Shown piece by piece: positions 8,490 through 17,319 of a stretch of DNA of 64,000 bases. A program made the position numbers and the translations under genes. Source of the DNA: PFJX01 sp040757575 (GTDB lineage: Bacteria > Pseudomonadota > Gammaproteobacteria > Burkholderiales > Thiobacillaceae); NCBI GenBank assembly GCA_040757575.1, contig JBFLXA010000001.1:1-64000 (forward strand). Reading direction: 5' to 3'. The notes below the pieces were generated by a model that had not been told where the DNA came from, made no database searches, and saw only the letters and a list, made by a program, of their open reading frames with translations. The stretch's first letter is position 1, and every line of letters begins with the position of its first letter.

Positions 8490-10156
8490 GGTGTCGATGA
8501 AGATTGGTTGGCTGAATTTTCGGAATAAGGACCCCGCAGCAGGCTCAAAGCGACCGCCTCCGCCGCGCGGATGCCATCCACCCCGGCGGAGAGGATGCCC
8601 CCCGCATAGCCGGCCCCCTCCCCCGCCGGGAACAGGCCCCGGGTGTTGAGGCTCTGGAAGTCTTCCCCCCGGGTGATGCGCACCGGCGAGGAGGTACGGG
8701 TTTCCACCCCGGTCATGAGGGCATCTTCCATGGCGAAGCCCTTGATCTGCTTATCGAAGGCGGGCAGGGCCTCGCGGATGGCGGCCACCACGAAGTCCGG
8801 CAGGCAGGCGGACAGGTCCGTGAGGTGGATGCCCGGGGTGTAGGAAGGCTCCACCTTGCCCAGGGCCGTGGAGGGCCGGCCAGCGAGGAAATCCCCCACC
8901 TTCTGGGCCGGGGCGGCGTAGTTTTCCCCACCGGCCTTGAAGGCGGCTTCTTCCAGGCGGCGCTGGAATTCCACCCCGGCCAGGGGGTTGCTGGCTGCGT
9001 CACCGGGGAAATCCTTCGGGTCCACGTTCACCACGATGGCGGCGTTGGCGTTGCGCTCGGCCCGGGAATACTGGCTCATGCCGTTGGTGACCACCCGGCC
9101 CGGTTCCGACGCGGCGGCCACCACCTGACCTCCGGGGCACATGCAGAAGCTGTAGGCGGCGCGGCCGTTGCCACAGTGGTGCACCAGCTTGTAGTCCGCC
9201 GCCCCCAGTTGGGGGTGGCCGGCAAACTTGCCGAAGCGGGCCTGGTCGATGAGGGCCTGGGGATGTTCGATGCGCACGCCCACGGAAAAGGGCTTGGCCT
9301 CCATGAACACGCCCCGTTCGAACAGGGTCTGGAAGGTATCCCGGGCGCTGTGGCCCAGGGCCAGCACCACATGGTCGGCGGCGACGCGCTCGCCGTTGGC
9401 CAGCACCAGGCCCCGCAACCGGCCCTGGCCGCTGGCATCCCGCTCGATGTCGAAATCCGCCACCCGGCTGTTGAATCGGATCTCGCCGCCCAGGCTTTCG
9501 ATGGTGGCGCGCATGTTTTGCACCACCCGCACCAGGCGGAAGGTGCCGATGTGGGGCTTGCTGACGTAAAGGATCTCCGGCGGCGCGTCGGCGGCGACGA
9601 ACTCCGTCAGCACCTTGCGGCCCCGGTAGCCCGGGTCCTTGATCTGGCTGTAGAGCTTGCCGTCTGAAAACGTGCCCGCCCCGCCCTCGCCGAACTGCAC
9701 GTTGGATTCCGGGTTCAACTGGCCCTGGCGCCACAGGCCCCAGGTGTCCTTGGTGCGCTCCCGCACCGGCTTGCCCCGCTCCAGGAGGATGGGCCGAAAG
9801 CCCATCTGGGCCAGCAGCAGGGTGGCAAACAGGCCGCAGGGCCCGGCGCCGATGACCACCGGCCGGTTGCCTAAGCCCGCCGGGGCCCGGGCGACAAAGT
9901 GGTAGGACGTGTCCGGGCTGGGACTGATGTGCTTGTCATGACGCAGCCGCTTCAGCACCGCCGCTTCCCGGGTCAGCTCCACGTCCAGGGTATAGATGAA
10001 ATGGATGTCGGCCCGCTTGCGGGCGTCGTAACCGCGACGGAAAACCGTGTAGCGGATCAGCTCCTGGGGCGGAATCTCCAGCCGGCGCAGAATGGCCTGG
10101 CGCAGGGCGTCTTCGGTGTGATCCAGGGGGAGTTTGAGTTCGGTGATGCGCAGCAT
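8486..10156 (-). CDS. NAD(P)/FAD-dependent oxidoreductase (COG2509 type)
   Basis: A 556-aa flavoprotein. After a ~100-residue N-terminal domain (MLRITELKLPLDHTEDAL) comes a Rossmann FAD-binding motif (VVIGAGPCGLFATLLLAQMG, about residues 105-125) followed by a glutamate-rich RERTKD region. Near the C-terminus the sequence GLFPAGEGAGYAGGILSAG is the second FAD-contact motif of this family. Substrate is unknown; relatives are annotated as uncharacterised FAD-dependent dehydrogenases. I chose the start at 10156 (MLRITEL). An in-frame start at 10180 adds eight unconserved-looking residues. It is coupled by a 4-bp overlap to the downstream phosphofructokinase. Confidence 0.85.
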   Translation of the reverse strand: MLRITELKLPLDHTEDALRQAILRRLEIPPQELIRYTVFRRGYDARKRADIHFIYTLDVELTREAAVLKRLRHDKHISPSPDTSYHFVARAPAGLGNRPVVIGAGPCGLFATLLLAQMGFRPILLERGKPVRERTKDTWGLWRQGQLNPESNVQFGEGGAGTFSDGKLYSQIKDPGYRGRKVLTEFVAADAPPEILYVSKPHIGTFRLVRVVQNMRATIESLGGEIRFNSRVADFDIERDASGQGRLRGLVLANGERVAADHVVLALGHSARDTFQTLFERGVFMEAKPFSVGVRIEHPQALIDQARFGKFAGHPQLGAADYKLVHHCGNGRAAYSFCMCPGGQVVAAASEPGRVVTNGMSQYSRAERNANAAIVVNVDPKDFPGDAASNPLAGVEFQRRLEEAAFKAGGENYAAPAQKVGDFLAGRPSTALGKVEPSYTPGIHLTDLSACLPDFVVAAIREALPAFDKQIKGFAMEDALMTGVETRTSSPVRITRGEDFQSLNTRGLFPAGEGAGYAGGILSAGVDGIRAAEAVALSLLRGPYSENSANQSSSTP

Positions 10157-10218
10157 GGCAGGCATTTTAATGGCACCCAAGGCATCTAGGCGTCTGTCGG
10201 GTGAGTGGCTGTACGCGG

Positions 10219-10240
10219 GTAGGGGTGGGCTCGCCCCTAC
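10219..10240. repeat. GTAGGGG...CCCCTAC hairpin repeat
   Basis: An inverted repeat GTAGGGG-8-CCCCTAC lies in the gap upstream of the zinc-ribbon gene. Elements of the GTAGGGGCGGGCTTGCCC type are scattered in many proteobacterial genomes. The other copies are not in this window. Confidence 0.5.
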
Positions 10241-10300
10241 AAACCGGCCACCGCGGGAAATGGATTAAAGTTTATGCGCCCCGTGACGAGATAGGCGTAA

Positions 10301-10636
10301 GTGCAACCGGCGGGGCCATTCGGAATGCTTCCTTCAATTTTCCGCAGGTATTTTGCCTATACGGGCGAGTTGAAGTGCCGCCATTGCGGCAGCAGCAGCG
10401 TGCGCATATCGAAAAGCCTGGACAAGCGCTCCCCCTTCCATATCTACCGCTGTAGCGCCTGCGGCCGCCATTTCAAGGCCGGACTCAAGCAGGACAAGGT
10501 CCTGGGCTATGTCATCGGCATCGTCTTTGTGCTGATTCTCCTGACAATGCTGGGCTCCATCATTTACCACGGTTTTGCAGACACGGAAGAACTCGAACCC
10601 GGGATGACAATCGACGTCCCGGCCCAGTTGCCTTGA
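10301..10636 (+). CDS. Small zinc-ribbon membrane protein
   Basis: A 111-aa protein, or 103 aa if the ATG at 10325 (MLPSIFRR) is used instead of the GTG at 10301. A CxxC...CxxC zinc ribbon (CRHCG ... CSACG, about residues 26-58) precedes one hydrophobic segment (VLGYVIGIVFVLILLTMLGS, about 68-88). It therefore looks like a cytoplasmic zinc-ribbon domain anchored by a single transmembrane helix with a short acidic tail. No assigned function. The neighbouring DUF2189 gene on the same strand is 150 bp away. Confidence 0.7.
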   Translation: MQPAGPFGMLPSIFRRYFAYTGELKCRHCGSSSVRISKSLDKRSPFHIYRCSACGRHFKAGLKQDKVLGYVIGIVFVLILLTMLGSIIYHGFADTEELEPGMTIDVPAQLP

Positions 10637-10785
10637 TCCACCCCATAGCGGCCGCCCTTGGGGGCAGGGTGTTCATTGCCTGAAATCGGGCAAGATCCTC
10701 CGGGTTGAAGTGCACCCATCGCCGATAATTCTGCAAAGATCACGTCTCCCATCCAGATCGGACAGCCAATCACAGGTGACGCACC

Positions 10786-11574
10786 ATGGAAGCGACTGAC
10801 TACACAGGCAGCACCCGCTGGGAAGATTTGACCGTGAACCGTATTCCCCCGGGCCAGCCCTTTACCTGGCTTGCCAAAGGCTGGCGGGACCTGCGCGCGG
10901 CGGGCATCTACAGCCTGCGTTACGGGGCGGCCATCGTGGTGGTGAGCGGGTTGATTACCTGGTTGGTCTGGAGCACGGACACCCTCTTCCTGCTTCCCTT
11001 CCTGGTCGCCGGGTTTTTCCTGGTCGCGCCGCCCCTGGGCATTGGCCTGTACCTGATGAGCGCCCATCTGGAGCGGGGTGAGCCCCTGGCAGGATGCAGC
11101 GCCTATCAAGCCTGGAAGCGCAATCAAAGCCAGGTGGCCATGGTCAGCACCGGCTTCACCATCCTCTTGAACTTTTGGCTGGTGGCCAACGTGGCCTTGT
11201 TCGCGCTGCTTTATGAAGGGAGTTACCCCTCCTTCGACACCTTTTTCGCCAAGGTGTTTTTCTCCGAGGCGGGGCTTAAGTTCTCCCTCGCCAGTCTCGT
11301 AGTGGGGTTCGTGATCGCCTGGAGTGCCTTCGCCATCAGCGTCATCACGGTGCCCATGCTCATCGATCGCAAGGTGGACGGCTTCACGGCCATTCGCTTC
11401 AGCATCAAATCCGTACTGGGCAACCTGCCAGCCATGATGCTCTGGGCCGGCTTGATCGTCGTCATCGTCGGGCTGGGCCTGGCCACCTTCTATTTGGGCC
11501 TCATCCTCGCCCTGCCCCTCATCGGCCACGCCAGTTGGCATGCCTACCGCGACCTGGTGCCCGCCAGCCAATAG
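10786..11574 (+). CDS. DUF2189 family integral membrane protein
   Basis: A 262-aa inner-membrane protein of unknown function. The family hallmark RIPPGQPFTWLAKGWRDL (about residues 19-36) is followed by about six hydrophobic helices in pairs (AAIVVVSGLITWLV; LFLLPFLVAGFFLVAPPLGI; FTILLNFWLVANVALFALL; LVVGFVIAWSAFAISVIT; GLIVVIVGLGLATFYLGLIL). The cytoplasmic N-terminus has no signal peptide. It converges on the sugar dehydrogenase gene, with a 14-bp gap. Confidence 0.8.
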   Translation: MEATDYTGSTRWEDLTVNRIPPGQPFTWLAKGWRDLRAAGIYSLRYGAAIVVVSGLITWLVWSTDTLFLLPFLVAGFFLVAPPLGIGLYLMSAHLERGEPLAGCSAYQAWKRNQSQVAMVSTGFTILLNFWLVANVALFALLYEGSYPSFDTFFAKVFFSEAGLKFSLASLVVGFVIAWSAFAISVITVPMLIDRKVDGFTAIRFSIKSVLGNLPAMMLWAGLIVVIVGLGLATFYLGLILALPLIGHASWHAYRDLVPASQ

Positions 11575-11588
11575 GGTGCGCTTCCCGG

Positions 11589-12716
11589 TCAGTGCAGCAC
11601 CGGGTCCAGCCGCATCAGCCGCCCGTCTGCATCATCCGTCAGCAGATAGATCAGGCCATCCGGCCCTACCCGCACGTCGCGGATGCGGTCTGCGTCCTGG
11701 AGCAGGCGTTCTTCGGCCACCACCCGCTCGCCGTCCAGGGTGAGTCGCACCAGCATGCGGTATTTCAGGGCGCCCACCAGCAGGTTGCCGCGCCAGTGGG
11801 GGAATGCCGTGCCCTGGTAGAAGGCCATGCCCGAGGGGGCGATGGAGGGGGTCCACTGGTACAGGGGCTGGGCCATGCCGGGCTTGTGGGTGCCTTCGCC
11901 GATACGGGTGCCGATGACGTAGTTGACGCCGTAGGTGATCACTGGCCAGCCGTGGTTGACGCCGGGCTTCAGCACGTTGATCTCGTCGCCCCCCTGGGGG
12001 CCGTGCTCGTGGGTCCAGACCCGGCCCGTGGACGGGTGCAACGCAGCCCCCTGGACGTTGCGGTGGCCGTAGCTGTAGATCTCCGGCCGGGCGCCGGGGC
12101 GGTTGACGAAGGGATTGTCCCTGGGCACCCGGCCGTCGTCGTGGAGGCGGATGACCGTGCCCAGGTGGTTGCCCAGGTCCTGAGCGCCTTCCTTGCGGCC
12201 CCGGTCCCCCAGGGTGATGTAGAGGAAACCCGCCCGGTCGAACACCAGCCTGCCGCCGAAGTGCACCGGGGCATCCACCTTGGGGGTCATGCGGAAGATG
12301 GACTGCACGTCCGTGAGCCGGTTGCCCCTCAGCCGGGCCCGCAGCACCTCGGTCCCTTCCCCCGGCCCGCCGGGCGCCGCATAGGAAAGATAGAGCCAGC
12401 CGTTGCGCGCGTAGTCCGGGTGCAGGGCCACGTCCAGCAGTCCCCCCTGGCCATGGGCCTGGATGGGGGGCAGGCCGGCCACGGGCTCCGGCAGCAGGCG
12501 CCCCTTGTCGATGATGCGCAGGCGGCCTGGGCGCTCGGTCACCAGCCAGCGGCCATCCGGCAGGAAGGCCAGGGACCAGGGGTGTTCCAGGCCTTGCACC
12601 AGGGTCACCACCCGGAAGTCGTGGCGTTGGGAGCCAACGACTTCCCCCTCCCCCGTGGCCTGGCAGCCGGAACCCAGCAACATCACCAGGCAGAACAGCA
12701 GGCATCTTTTGACCAT
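11589..12716 (-). CDS. PQQ-dependent sugar (aldose) dehydrogenase, lipoprotein
   Basis: Likely oxidises aldose sugars in the periplasm with pyrroloquinoline quinone, as in the E. coli YliI/Asd family. The start at 12716 gives MVKRCLLFCLVMLLGSGCQA, a lipoprotein signal with the acylated Cys at residue 18. A longer reading frame from 12794 would destroy it. The body is a six-bladed propeller with family motifs LEHPWSLAFLPDGRWLVTER, GGLLDVALHPDY, YSYGHRNVQG and THEHGPQGGDEIN. The product is 375 aa. It begins 2 bp after the methyltransferase gene and is probably co-translated with it. No PQQ biosynthesis genes are in the window, so cofactor supply is unknown. Confidence 0.85.
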   Translation of the reverse strand: MVKRCLLFCLVMLLGSGCQATGEGEVVGSQRHDFRVVTLVQGLEHPWSLAFLPDGRWLVTERPGRLRIIDKGRLLPEPVAGLPPIQAHGQGGLLDVALHPDYARNGWLYLSYAAPGGPGEGTEVLRARLRGNRLTDVQSIFRMTPKVDAPVHFGGRLVFDRAGFLYITLGDRGRKEGAQDLGNHLGTVIRLHDDGRVPRDNPFVNRPGARPEIYSYGHRNVQGAALHPSTGRVWTHEHGPQGGDEINVLKPGVNHGWPVITYGVNYVIGTRIGEGTHKPGMAQPLYQWTPSIAPSGMAFYQGTAFPHWRGNLLVGALKYRMLVRLTLDGERVVAEERLLQDADRIRDVRVGPDGLIYLLTDDADGRLMRLDPVLH

Positions 12717-12718
12717 GT

Positions 12719-13822
12719 TCAGACCCTCAGCAGCACCATCTTCAAGGGCGGATTGCCATCCCGGCTGGGGAAATCCGCCTCGGGCAGGATCCATTCCGCT
12801 TCCCGGATGGCCCGCCCCGCCTTCCGGGCACTGCGATGCAATTGTTCAAGCCATGGTTCCCGGTCCACTTCGGCCACGTTATTGCAGCAGAAGAGGCTGC
12901 CCCCTTCTGCCGTGGCCAGCAGCGCGGGCTTGAACAGGGCCGGGTAGTCGTTCACCAGGTCCACCACGCCGAAGGGGCTCTTGGCATAGCGGGGCGGGTC
13001 CAGGAACACCAGGTCGAATTGCTGGGGTTCCAGCTTGGGAAAGGCGGGCAACAGCTTGCCCCTTACCCGCCGGGCCTGGCCCAGGCCCGCCAGCTGACGG
13101 ATGGCGGGAAACACGTCGCTGTGCACGAAACGGGGCCGATGGGGCAGATCGTTGAGGCGGGCGTTTTCCTTGCCCACCAGGAGGCTGGTTTCGGCGAAGT
13201 CCACGTTCATCACAAAACCGGCCCCGGCCCGGGCGGCGGCCGTGCCCACGCCACAGGTGTAGGCAAAAAGGTTGAGCACGGTCTTGCCGGGGGCCTCGGC
13301 CATCACCCGCCGCCGGCCGGCCCGCAGGTCCAGGAACAACCAGGGGTCCTGGCCTTCGTGCCGGGCCTGGATCAGGTATTTCACCCCCAGCTCCCGAGCA
13401 ATGCGGGGTCGCTGGGCCTGGGCCAGGGCTTCGCCGTCCAGGATGTTTGCAATGCGGGAATTGGCCTGGGAACGATCGTTGTAGACCCACTCCAGCCCCG
13501 GCAAGGCCTGGGCATAGAAGTCTTCCAGGGCCATCAGTTCCACCGCCTCCAGGGCTTGGTGGAAGCTCTGCACCAGCAGCAGCTCGCCGTAGCGGTCCAC
13601 GGTGAGGCCCGGGACGCCTTCCACGCTGCCGTGAAACAGGCGGTAGGTATCCGTATCCTCTGCCCCCAGGCGGACAAGCAGTTCAGACCGGGCATCCAGG
13701 GCCTGGGCCAGCAAGGAAGGCAGCGCAGTGGACAAGGTGGTATCTCGTTTATGCCGATTGACGATGCCGTGCAGTCTACTCTGCCCCGTCGGGAACTCCG
13801 GATCGGGTCTATCGATCCACAC
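12719..13822 (-). CDS. RlmI/RlmK-like class I SAM-dependent rRNA methyltransferase
   Basis: Probably methylates a cytosine or guanine of 23S rRNA, by similarity to RlmI/RlmK; the target is not provable here. SAM-binding motif I is LNLFAYTCGVGTAAARAG (about residues 180-197). The substrate motif is VFLDPPRY (about 275-282), followed by GGSLFCCNNVAEV. The N-terminal half has the RlmI-like RYGELLLVQ and VYNDRS segments, but the canonical PUA domain is not obvious. The frame is open to a GTG at 13822. The true start may be internal, since the first ~25 residues are unconvincing. It sits back to back with the Tim44-like gene (39 bp) and directly ahead of the sugar dehydrogenase. Confidence 0.8.
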   Translation of the reverse strand: MWIDRPDPEFPTGQSRLHGIVNRHKRDTTLSTALPSLLAQALDARSELLVRLGAEDTDTYRLFHGSVEGVPGLTVDRYGELLLVQSFHQALEAVELMALEDFYAQALPGLEWVYNDRSQANSRIANILDGEALAQAQRPRIARELGVKYLIQARHEGQDPWLFLDLRAGRRRVMAEAPGKTVLNLFAYTCGVGTAAARAGAGFVMNVDFAETSLLVGKENARLNDLPHRPRFVHSDVFPAIRQLAGLGQARRVRGKLLPAFPKLEPQQFDLVFLDPPRYAKSPFGVVDLVNDYPALFKPALLATAEGGSLFCCNNVAEVDREPWLEQLHRSARKAGRAIREAEWILPEADFPSRDGNPPLKMVLLRV

Positions 13823-13861
13823 ACCGGTACAATGCCCGTTCTTCCACAGGAGCCTTAACCC

Positions 13862-14746
13862 ATGAAACGTGTTTTCCTGAGTCTGTTCGCCCTATTCATC
13901 GCCTTCGCCCTGCCCATGCCGGATGCGGAAGCCAAGCGCTTTGGCGGCGGCAAGTCTTCCGGTTTCCAGCGGGACAACATCAGCCAGCGCCAGGCCACCC
14001 CCCAGCGCCAGGCCGACGCGCCCCCCGCCCAGCAGGGTGCTGCCGGCGCCGCCGGCCAGGCCGGCAAGCGTTCCTGGATGGGCCCCATCGCCGGCATCGC
14101 CGCCGGCCTGGGCCTGGCCGCCCTGGCTTCCCACCTGGGCCTGGGCGAAGAGTTCGCCAACTTCCTGCTCATCGCCCTGGTGATCATGGCGGCGATCTTC
14201 CTGTTCAAGTGGTTCAGCCGCAGCCGGCAGCAACCGGCCGGCCAGCAAGGCATGCAATACGCCGCCGCCGGCAACGCCCCGGCCTTTGAACCCAGGCCCG
14301 CCCCCAGCGCCGCAGCCCCCCTGGCCGGCAGCGTCGGCGCCTTCAACACCGCAGCCCAGGCCGCCAACGACCTGCCTGCCGGTTTTGACGAAGAAGGCTT
14401 CACCCGTCAGGCCAAGCTCAACTTCCTGCGCCTGCAAGCTGCCTACGACGCCGGCAACCTGGACGACATCCGGGAATTCACCAGCCCGGAGATGTTCGCC
14501 GAGATCAAGCTGCAACTGGCGGAGCGGGGTGACGCGGAACAGCAGACCGACGTGCTGAACCTGGACGCCCTGGTGCTGGAAGCCCTGGAAGAAGACAACC
14601 GCTACGTGGTCAGCGTGCGTTTCTCCGGCCTGATCCGGGAAGAGAAGGACGCCCCCGCCACCGAGTTCAACGAAATCTGGCACCTGACCAAACCCAGCAC
14701 CGGCAAGCAGGGCTGGGTGGTGGCCGGCATCCAGCAGGCCCAGTAA
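13862..14746 (+). CDS. Tim44-like domain membrane protein
   Basis: A 294-aa protein. The signal peptide (ALFIAFALPMPDAEA) is followed by a low-complexity Gln/Ala/Gly region (about residues 30-75) and two hydrophobic helices (PIAGIAAGLGLAALASHLGL; FLLIALVIMAAIFLFKWF). The C-terminal Tim44-like domain (about 180-294) begins GFDEEGFTRQAKLNFLRLQA and ends NEIWHLTKPSTGKQGWVVAGI. In bacteria this domain is of unknown function, despite the mitochondrial import name. A strong terminator follows, so it is probably monocistronic. Confidence 0.85.
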   Translation: MKRVFLSLFALFIAFALPMPDAEAKRFGGGKSSGFQRDNISQRQATPQRQADAPPAQQGAAGAAGQAGKRSWMGPIAGIAAGLGLAALASHLGLGEEFANFLLIALVIMAAIFLFKWFSRSRQQPAGQQGMQYAAAGNAPAFEPRPAPSAAAPLAGSVGAFNTAAQAANDLPAGFDEEGFTRQAKLNFLRLQAAYDAGNLDDIREFTSPEMFAEIKLQLAERGDAEQQTDVLNLDALVLEALEEDNRYVVSVRFSGLIREEKDAPATEFNEIWHLTKPSTGKQGWVVAGIQQAQ

Positions 14747-14767
14747 GCCTCGAGTTGTCGCCACGCA

Positions 14768-14799
14768 AAACAGCCCGCTTCAGCGGGCTGTTTGCATTT
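14768..14799 (+). terminator. Rho-independent terminator after the Tim44-like gene
   Basis: A perfect 11-bp stem AAACAGCCCGC / GCGGGCTGTTT with a TTCA loop is followed by a T-rich tail. Confidence 0.88.
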
Positions 14800-14836
14800 C
14801 AGGAGGTGAATCCGACCACTGGGCATCTCGTAGCGT

Positions 14837-14905
14837 GGTTCGACAGGCTCACAACGAACGCAACCCATTGATTTATCTGTCACCGTTCGCGCTGAGTCTG
14901 TCCAA
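14837..14905. repeat. Dispersed inverted repeat (TTCGACAGGCTCA...CGAACG family)
   Basis: The left arm TTCGACAGGCTCACAACGAA (from 14839) and right arm CGTTCGCGCTGAGTCTGTCC (from 14884) are inverted, imperfect copies separated by ~24 bp. This motif is a common intergenic repeat of proteobacteria. A single degraded arm recurs at 46357-46378. Confidence 0.7.
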
Positions 14906-14953
14906 GTGAGGGGTTGTTCGAGCTACCCCACCCTTGGGGGTATCAGGCTGGCC

Positions 14954-15526
14954 TCAACACTTCAGCGGTACCCCGTAAGCCACCTTGCAACTGTTCTGGG
15001 CCACCGGCACAGGCCGGGGCTGCATCACCAGGGCGGTCAACTGGCCGGGCCGGTAGCCCTGGGCGGCCGGCGTGGAGGCCGTGTAGGTGGCCCCTTGTAC
15101 GCCATGGATCAAGTTGGAGGCGGAATAGGCATGGACACTCGCGGGTGCGTAATGCGCCGGGGCCTGAGCCGGTACCGCAACATGGGCCACCGGCATGCTG
15201 GCCACCTTCTGGGCCTGGTTGGCATCGATCAGCTTGTGGGCCAGCCCTGCCATGATGCCCTCTGTGGTGACGATCCGGTCGGCCATGAAGCCGATGCGGT
15301 CCGCCATGACCCCGATCCGGTCCGCCATCAGTCCCGGGCCGTTGGCCACGGTCTGGAAACCGTCGGACGCTGCGTCGATCGTGTTGTTGGTCACGCTTTC
15401 CGTGCTGTCGATGAGGTTGTTGGTCACGCTGGTCAGCCCCAGGATCAGGGTTTCCATGAAGGCGTGGGAGGGGGCTGAAGCTACGGAGAGCACAAGGGCA
15501 GCGGTCAACATTTTCAAACGGTACAT
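14954..15526 (-). CDS. Secreted protein with heptad MADRIGx repeats
   Basis: A 190-aa exported protein of unknown function. The signal peptide is MLTAALVLSVASAPSHA (cleavage ~residue 22). Two 11-residue repeats (SVTNNLIDSTE, SVTNNTIDAAS; 33-54) and three consecutive heptads starting MADRI (67-87) suggest an amphipathic helix or coiled coil. The C-terminal half is Ala/Pro-rich and ends with two cysteines (NSCKVAYGVPLKC) that could form a disulphide. It has its own predicted promoter and no obvious partner gene. Confidence 0.7.
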   Translation of the reverse strand: MYRLKMLTAALVLSVASAPSHAFMETLILGLTSVTNNLIDSTESVTNNTIDAASDGFQTVANGPGLMADRIGVMADRIGFMADRIVTTEGIMAGLAHKLIDANQAQKVASMPVAHVAVPAQAPAHYAPASVHAYSASNLIHGVQGATYTASTPAAQGYRPGQLTALVMQPRPVPVAQNSCKVAYGVPLKC

Positions 15527-15567
15527 GGCACACCTCTCATAAATTCACCTAGATCAGGCATAAGCGA

Positions 15568-15597
15568 ATTTTATGCTTAATAGTTGTACGTGTGCAA
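15568..15597 (-). promoter_or_regulatory. Predicted promoter of the MADRIG-repeat gene
   Basis: Read on the minus strand: TTGCAC (15592-15597), an 18-bp spacer, TAAAAT (15568-15573). The inverted repeat GCATAA-7-TTATGC (15558-15576) overlaps the -10 and could be an operator or a 5' hairpin. Confidence 0.4.
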
Positions 15598-15621
15598 TTT
15601 ATATGTACAGATTTTAGCCGC

Positions 15622-16548
15622 CTAACTTGTCGGCTTCATCCGCTCCCAGACCCGGCTGAAACCCTTGGCGCCCAGTAGAACCAGGGCCCCCGCCACCACC
15701 CCCGCAAGACCATTGACGAGCAGGGGCACCAGCACGGACCACACGCCGGACAGGGATTCCAGGGTGTGAAGCAGTCCGTGGGCTCCCGGCAGGCCATGGA
15801 GCAGGATGCCGCCCCCCACCAGGAACATGGCTGCCGTGCCCACCACCGCCAGGGTCTTCATGAGATAGGGCGCCCCGCCCAGCAGGCCCCGTCCCAGCAA
15901 GCCCAGGACGCCCTGCCCGCCGGAGCGGTTCACCAGGTGCAGGCCCGCGTCATCCATCTTGACGATTGCCGCCACCAGGCCGTACACCCCCACAGTCATG
16001 GCCAGGGCGATGCCCACCACCACCGCCACCTGGCTCAGGAAGGCCGCTTCCTGGACCGTCCCCAGGGCGATGACGATGATCTCGGCGGAGAGGATGAAGT
16101 CCGTGCGGATGGCCCCCTGGATCTTGTCCTTCTCGAAAGCCACCAGATCCACCGCCGGGTCTTCCAGGGCCTGGTGCAAGGCAGCTTCATGAGCCGCGTC
16201 TTCAGTCCTGGAGTGGAGGAACTTGTGGGCCAGCTTTTCAAAGCCCTCGTAGCACAGGAAGGCGCCGCCCACCATGAGCAGGGGGGTGATGAGCCAGGGC
16301 AGAAAGGCGGACAGGGCCAGGGCCACGGGCACCAGAATCAACTTGTTCTTCAGGGACCCCAGGAACACCGCCCAGACCACCGGCAATTCCCGCTCGGCCC
16401 GCACCCCCGCCACCTGCTGGGCATTCAGGGCCAGGTCATCCCCCAGCACCCCGGCGGTCTTCTTGGCCGCCACCTTGGTCATCACCGCCACGTCGTCCAG
16501 AACAGTGGCAATATCGTCGAGCAAGGCTAACAGGCTGGCACCGGCCAT
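15622..16548 (-). CDS. DUF808 family inner-membrane protein
   Basis: A 308-aa protein like E. coli YedI; function unknown. The start at 16548 (MAGASLLALLDDIATVLDDV) is preceded by AGGGAG and matches the family N-terminus; the frame extends upstream without conserved sequence. Family features include VAAKKTAGVLGDDLALNAQQV (about residues 22-42) and roughly six to seven membrane segments. A conserved FEKDKIQGAIRTDFILSAEI stretch lies about mid-protein. It ends 95 bp before the MADRIG gene. There is no evidence for its substrate. Confidence 0.82.
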   Translation of the reverse strand: MAGASLLALLDDIATVLDDVAVMTKVAAKKTAGVLGDDLALNAQQVAGVRAERELPVVWAVFLGSLKNKLILVPVALALSAFLPWLITPLLMVGGAFLCYEGFEKLAHKFLHSRTEDAAHEAALHQALEDPAVDLVAFEKDKIQGAIRTDFILSAEIIVIALGTVQEAAFLSQVAVVVGIALAMTVGVYGLVAAIVKMDDAGLHLVNRSGGQGVLGLLGRGLLGGAPYLMKTLAVVGTAAMFLVGGGILLHGLPGAHGLLHTLESLSGVWSVLVPLLVNGLAGVVAGALVLLGAKGFSRVWERMKPTS

Positions 16549-16763
16549 GGAGGACTCCCTGTATGGAAAAGCCGCAAGTCTAGGAGACTGCCGGCCTGAA
16601 TGGGAGACCAGTTTCAATCCTTGCATTCCGCGAAATGGCGCCGCACCCACCAGTCATGTTGTCCTGAGGCCTGGTCCTGTTCGAGAGCAAGGGCAGTAAT
16701 ACAGACGAACCGGAAGCAATCAGAAATTGATCGACAGTGCCGTCATCAGGTAATTCGTCCTAG

Positions 16764-17240
16764 TTGAAGCATGAGCAGGCCAGGATACAATCAAGCCACT
16801 TATCTTCAGATTGCGCCCACTTGATCAAGCCAGGTTTTCGCTCCGCGACATACTTATTTCTGCTGGCCATTTTCATAGCGGTGCAGTGGGCATCTCCCCA
16901 CGTGCACCTGACAGGGTCCCATGAGCATAGCGGTACCCTGCACCAACACAGTGCTGAAATCCACGCCCATCATACGGTCGCGGCACACGCTGGGGCCTTA
17001 GACCAGGGCGACACAGGCCATCTTGACCTGGCCGACGCTTGGATAGTCGATCTGGACCATCCGCAGCTGCCATTGGGTGGACAGCAACCGGAAACCCGTT
17101 CGCTTGCCCTGGCAGAGAGCCAACTTGCTCCACCTCTGACCGACTTAACCCCTTGCACCTTTCCTAAAGCGCCAAATCCATTGCCGGACTTGCTTCCGGC
17201 ACACATCGGCCAACCGCGAGCGCCACCCCTTCTCGCCTGA
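16764..17240 (+). CDS. Histidine-rich exported protein
   Basis: A 158-aa protein, unrecognised as a named family. A hydrophobic segment (ATYLFLLAIFIAVQW, about residues 28-42) acts as a signal or anchor. Immediately after it come dense histidines (SPHVHLTGSHEHSGTLHQHS, AEIHAHHTVAAHA, residues ~44-76), a likely metal-binding loop outside the membrane. The C-terminal half is Pro/Leu-rich. It is the first gene of a four-gene same-strand set with HupE, a His-rich lipoprotein and a DUF6488 protein. That context favours binding or shuttling of a divalent metal; this is inference. Confidence 0.65.
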   Translation: MKHEQARIQSSHLSSDCAHLIKPGFRSATYLFLLAIFIAVQWASPHVHLTGSHEHSGTLHQHSAEIHAHHTVAAHAGALDQGDTGHLDLADAWIVDLDHPQLPLGGQQPETRSLALAESQLAPPLTDLTPCTFPKAPNPLPDLLPAHIGQPRAPPLLA

Positions 17241-17263
17241 CCCATCCGTAGCAAAGTCAGATT

Positions 17264-17285
17264 CTCGCAGTCCGAAATCTGCGAG
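17264..17285. promoter_or_regulatory. Inverted repeat upstream of the hupE-like gene
   Basis: CTCGCAG-8-CTGCGAG is a perfect 7-bp inverted repeat in the 79-bp gap between the His-rich gene and the HupE-like gene. It may be an operator or an mRNA hairpin; there is no T-tract. Confidence 0.35.
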
Positions 17286-17319
17286 TGCGCGCGCGTTTCT
17301 ATTCTATTCAGGGGTATTC

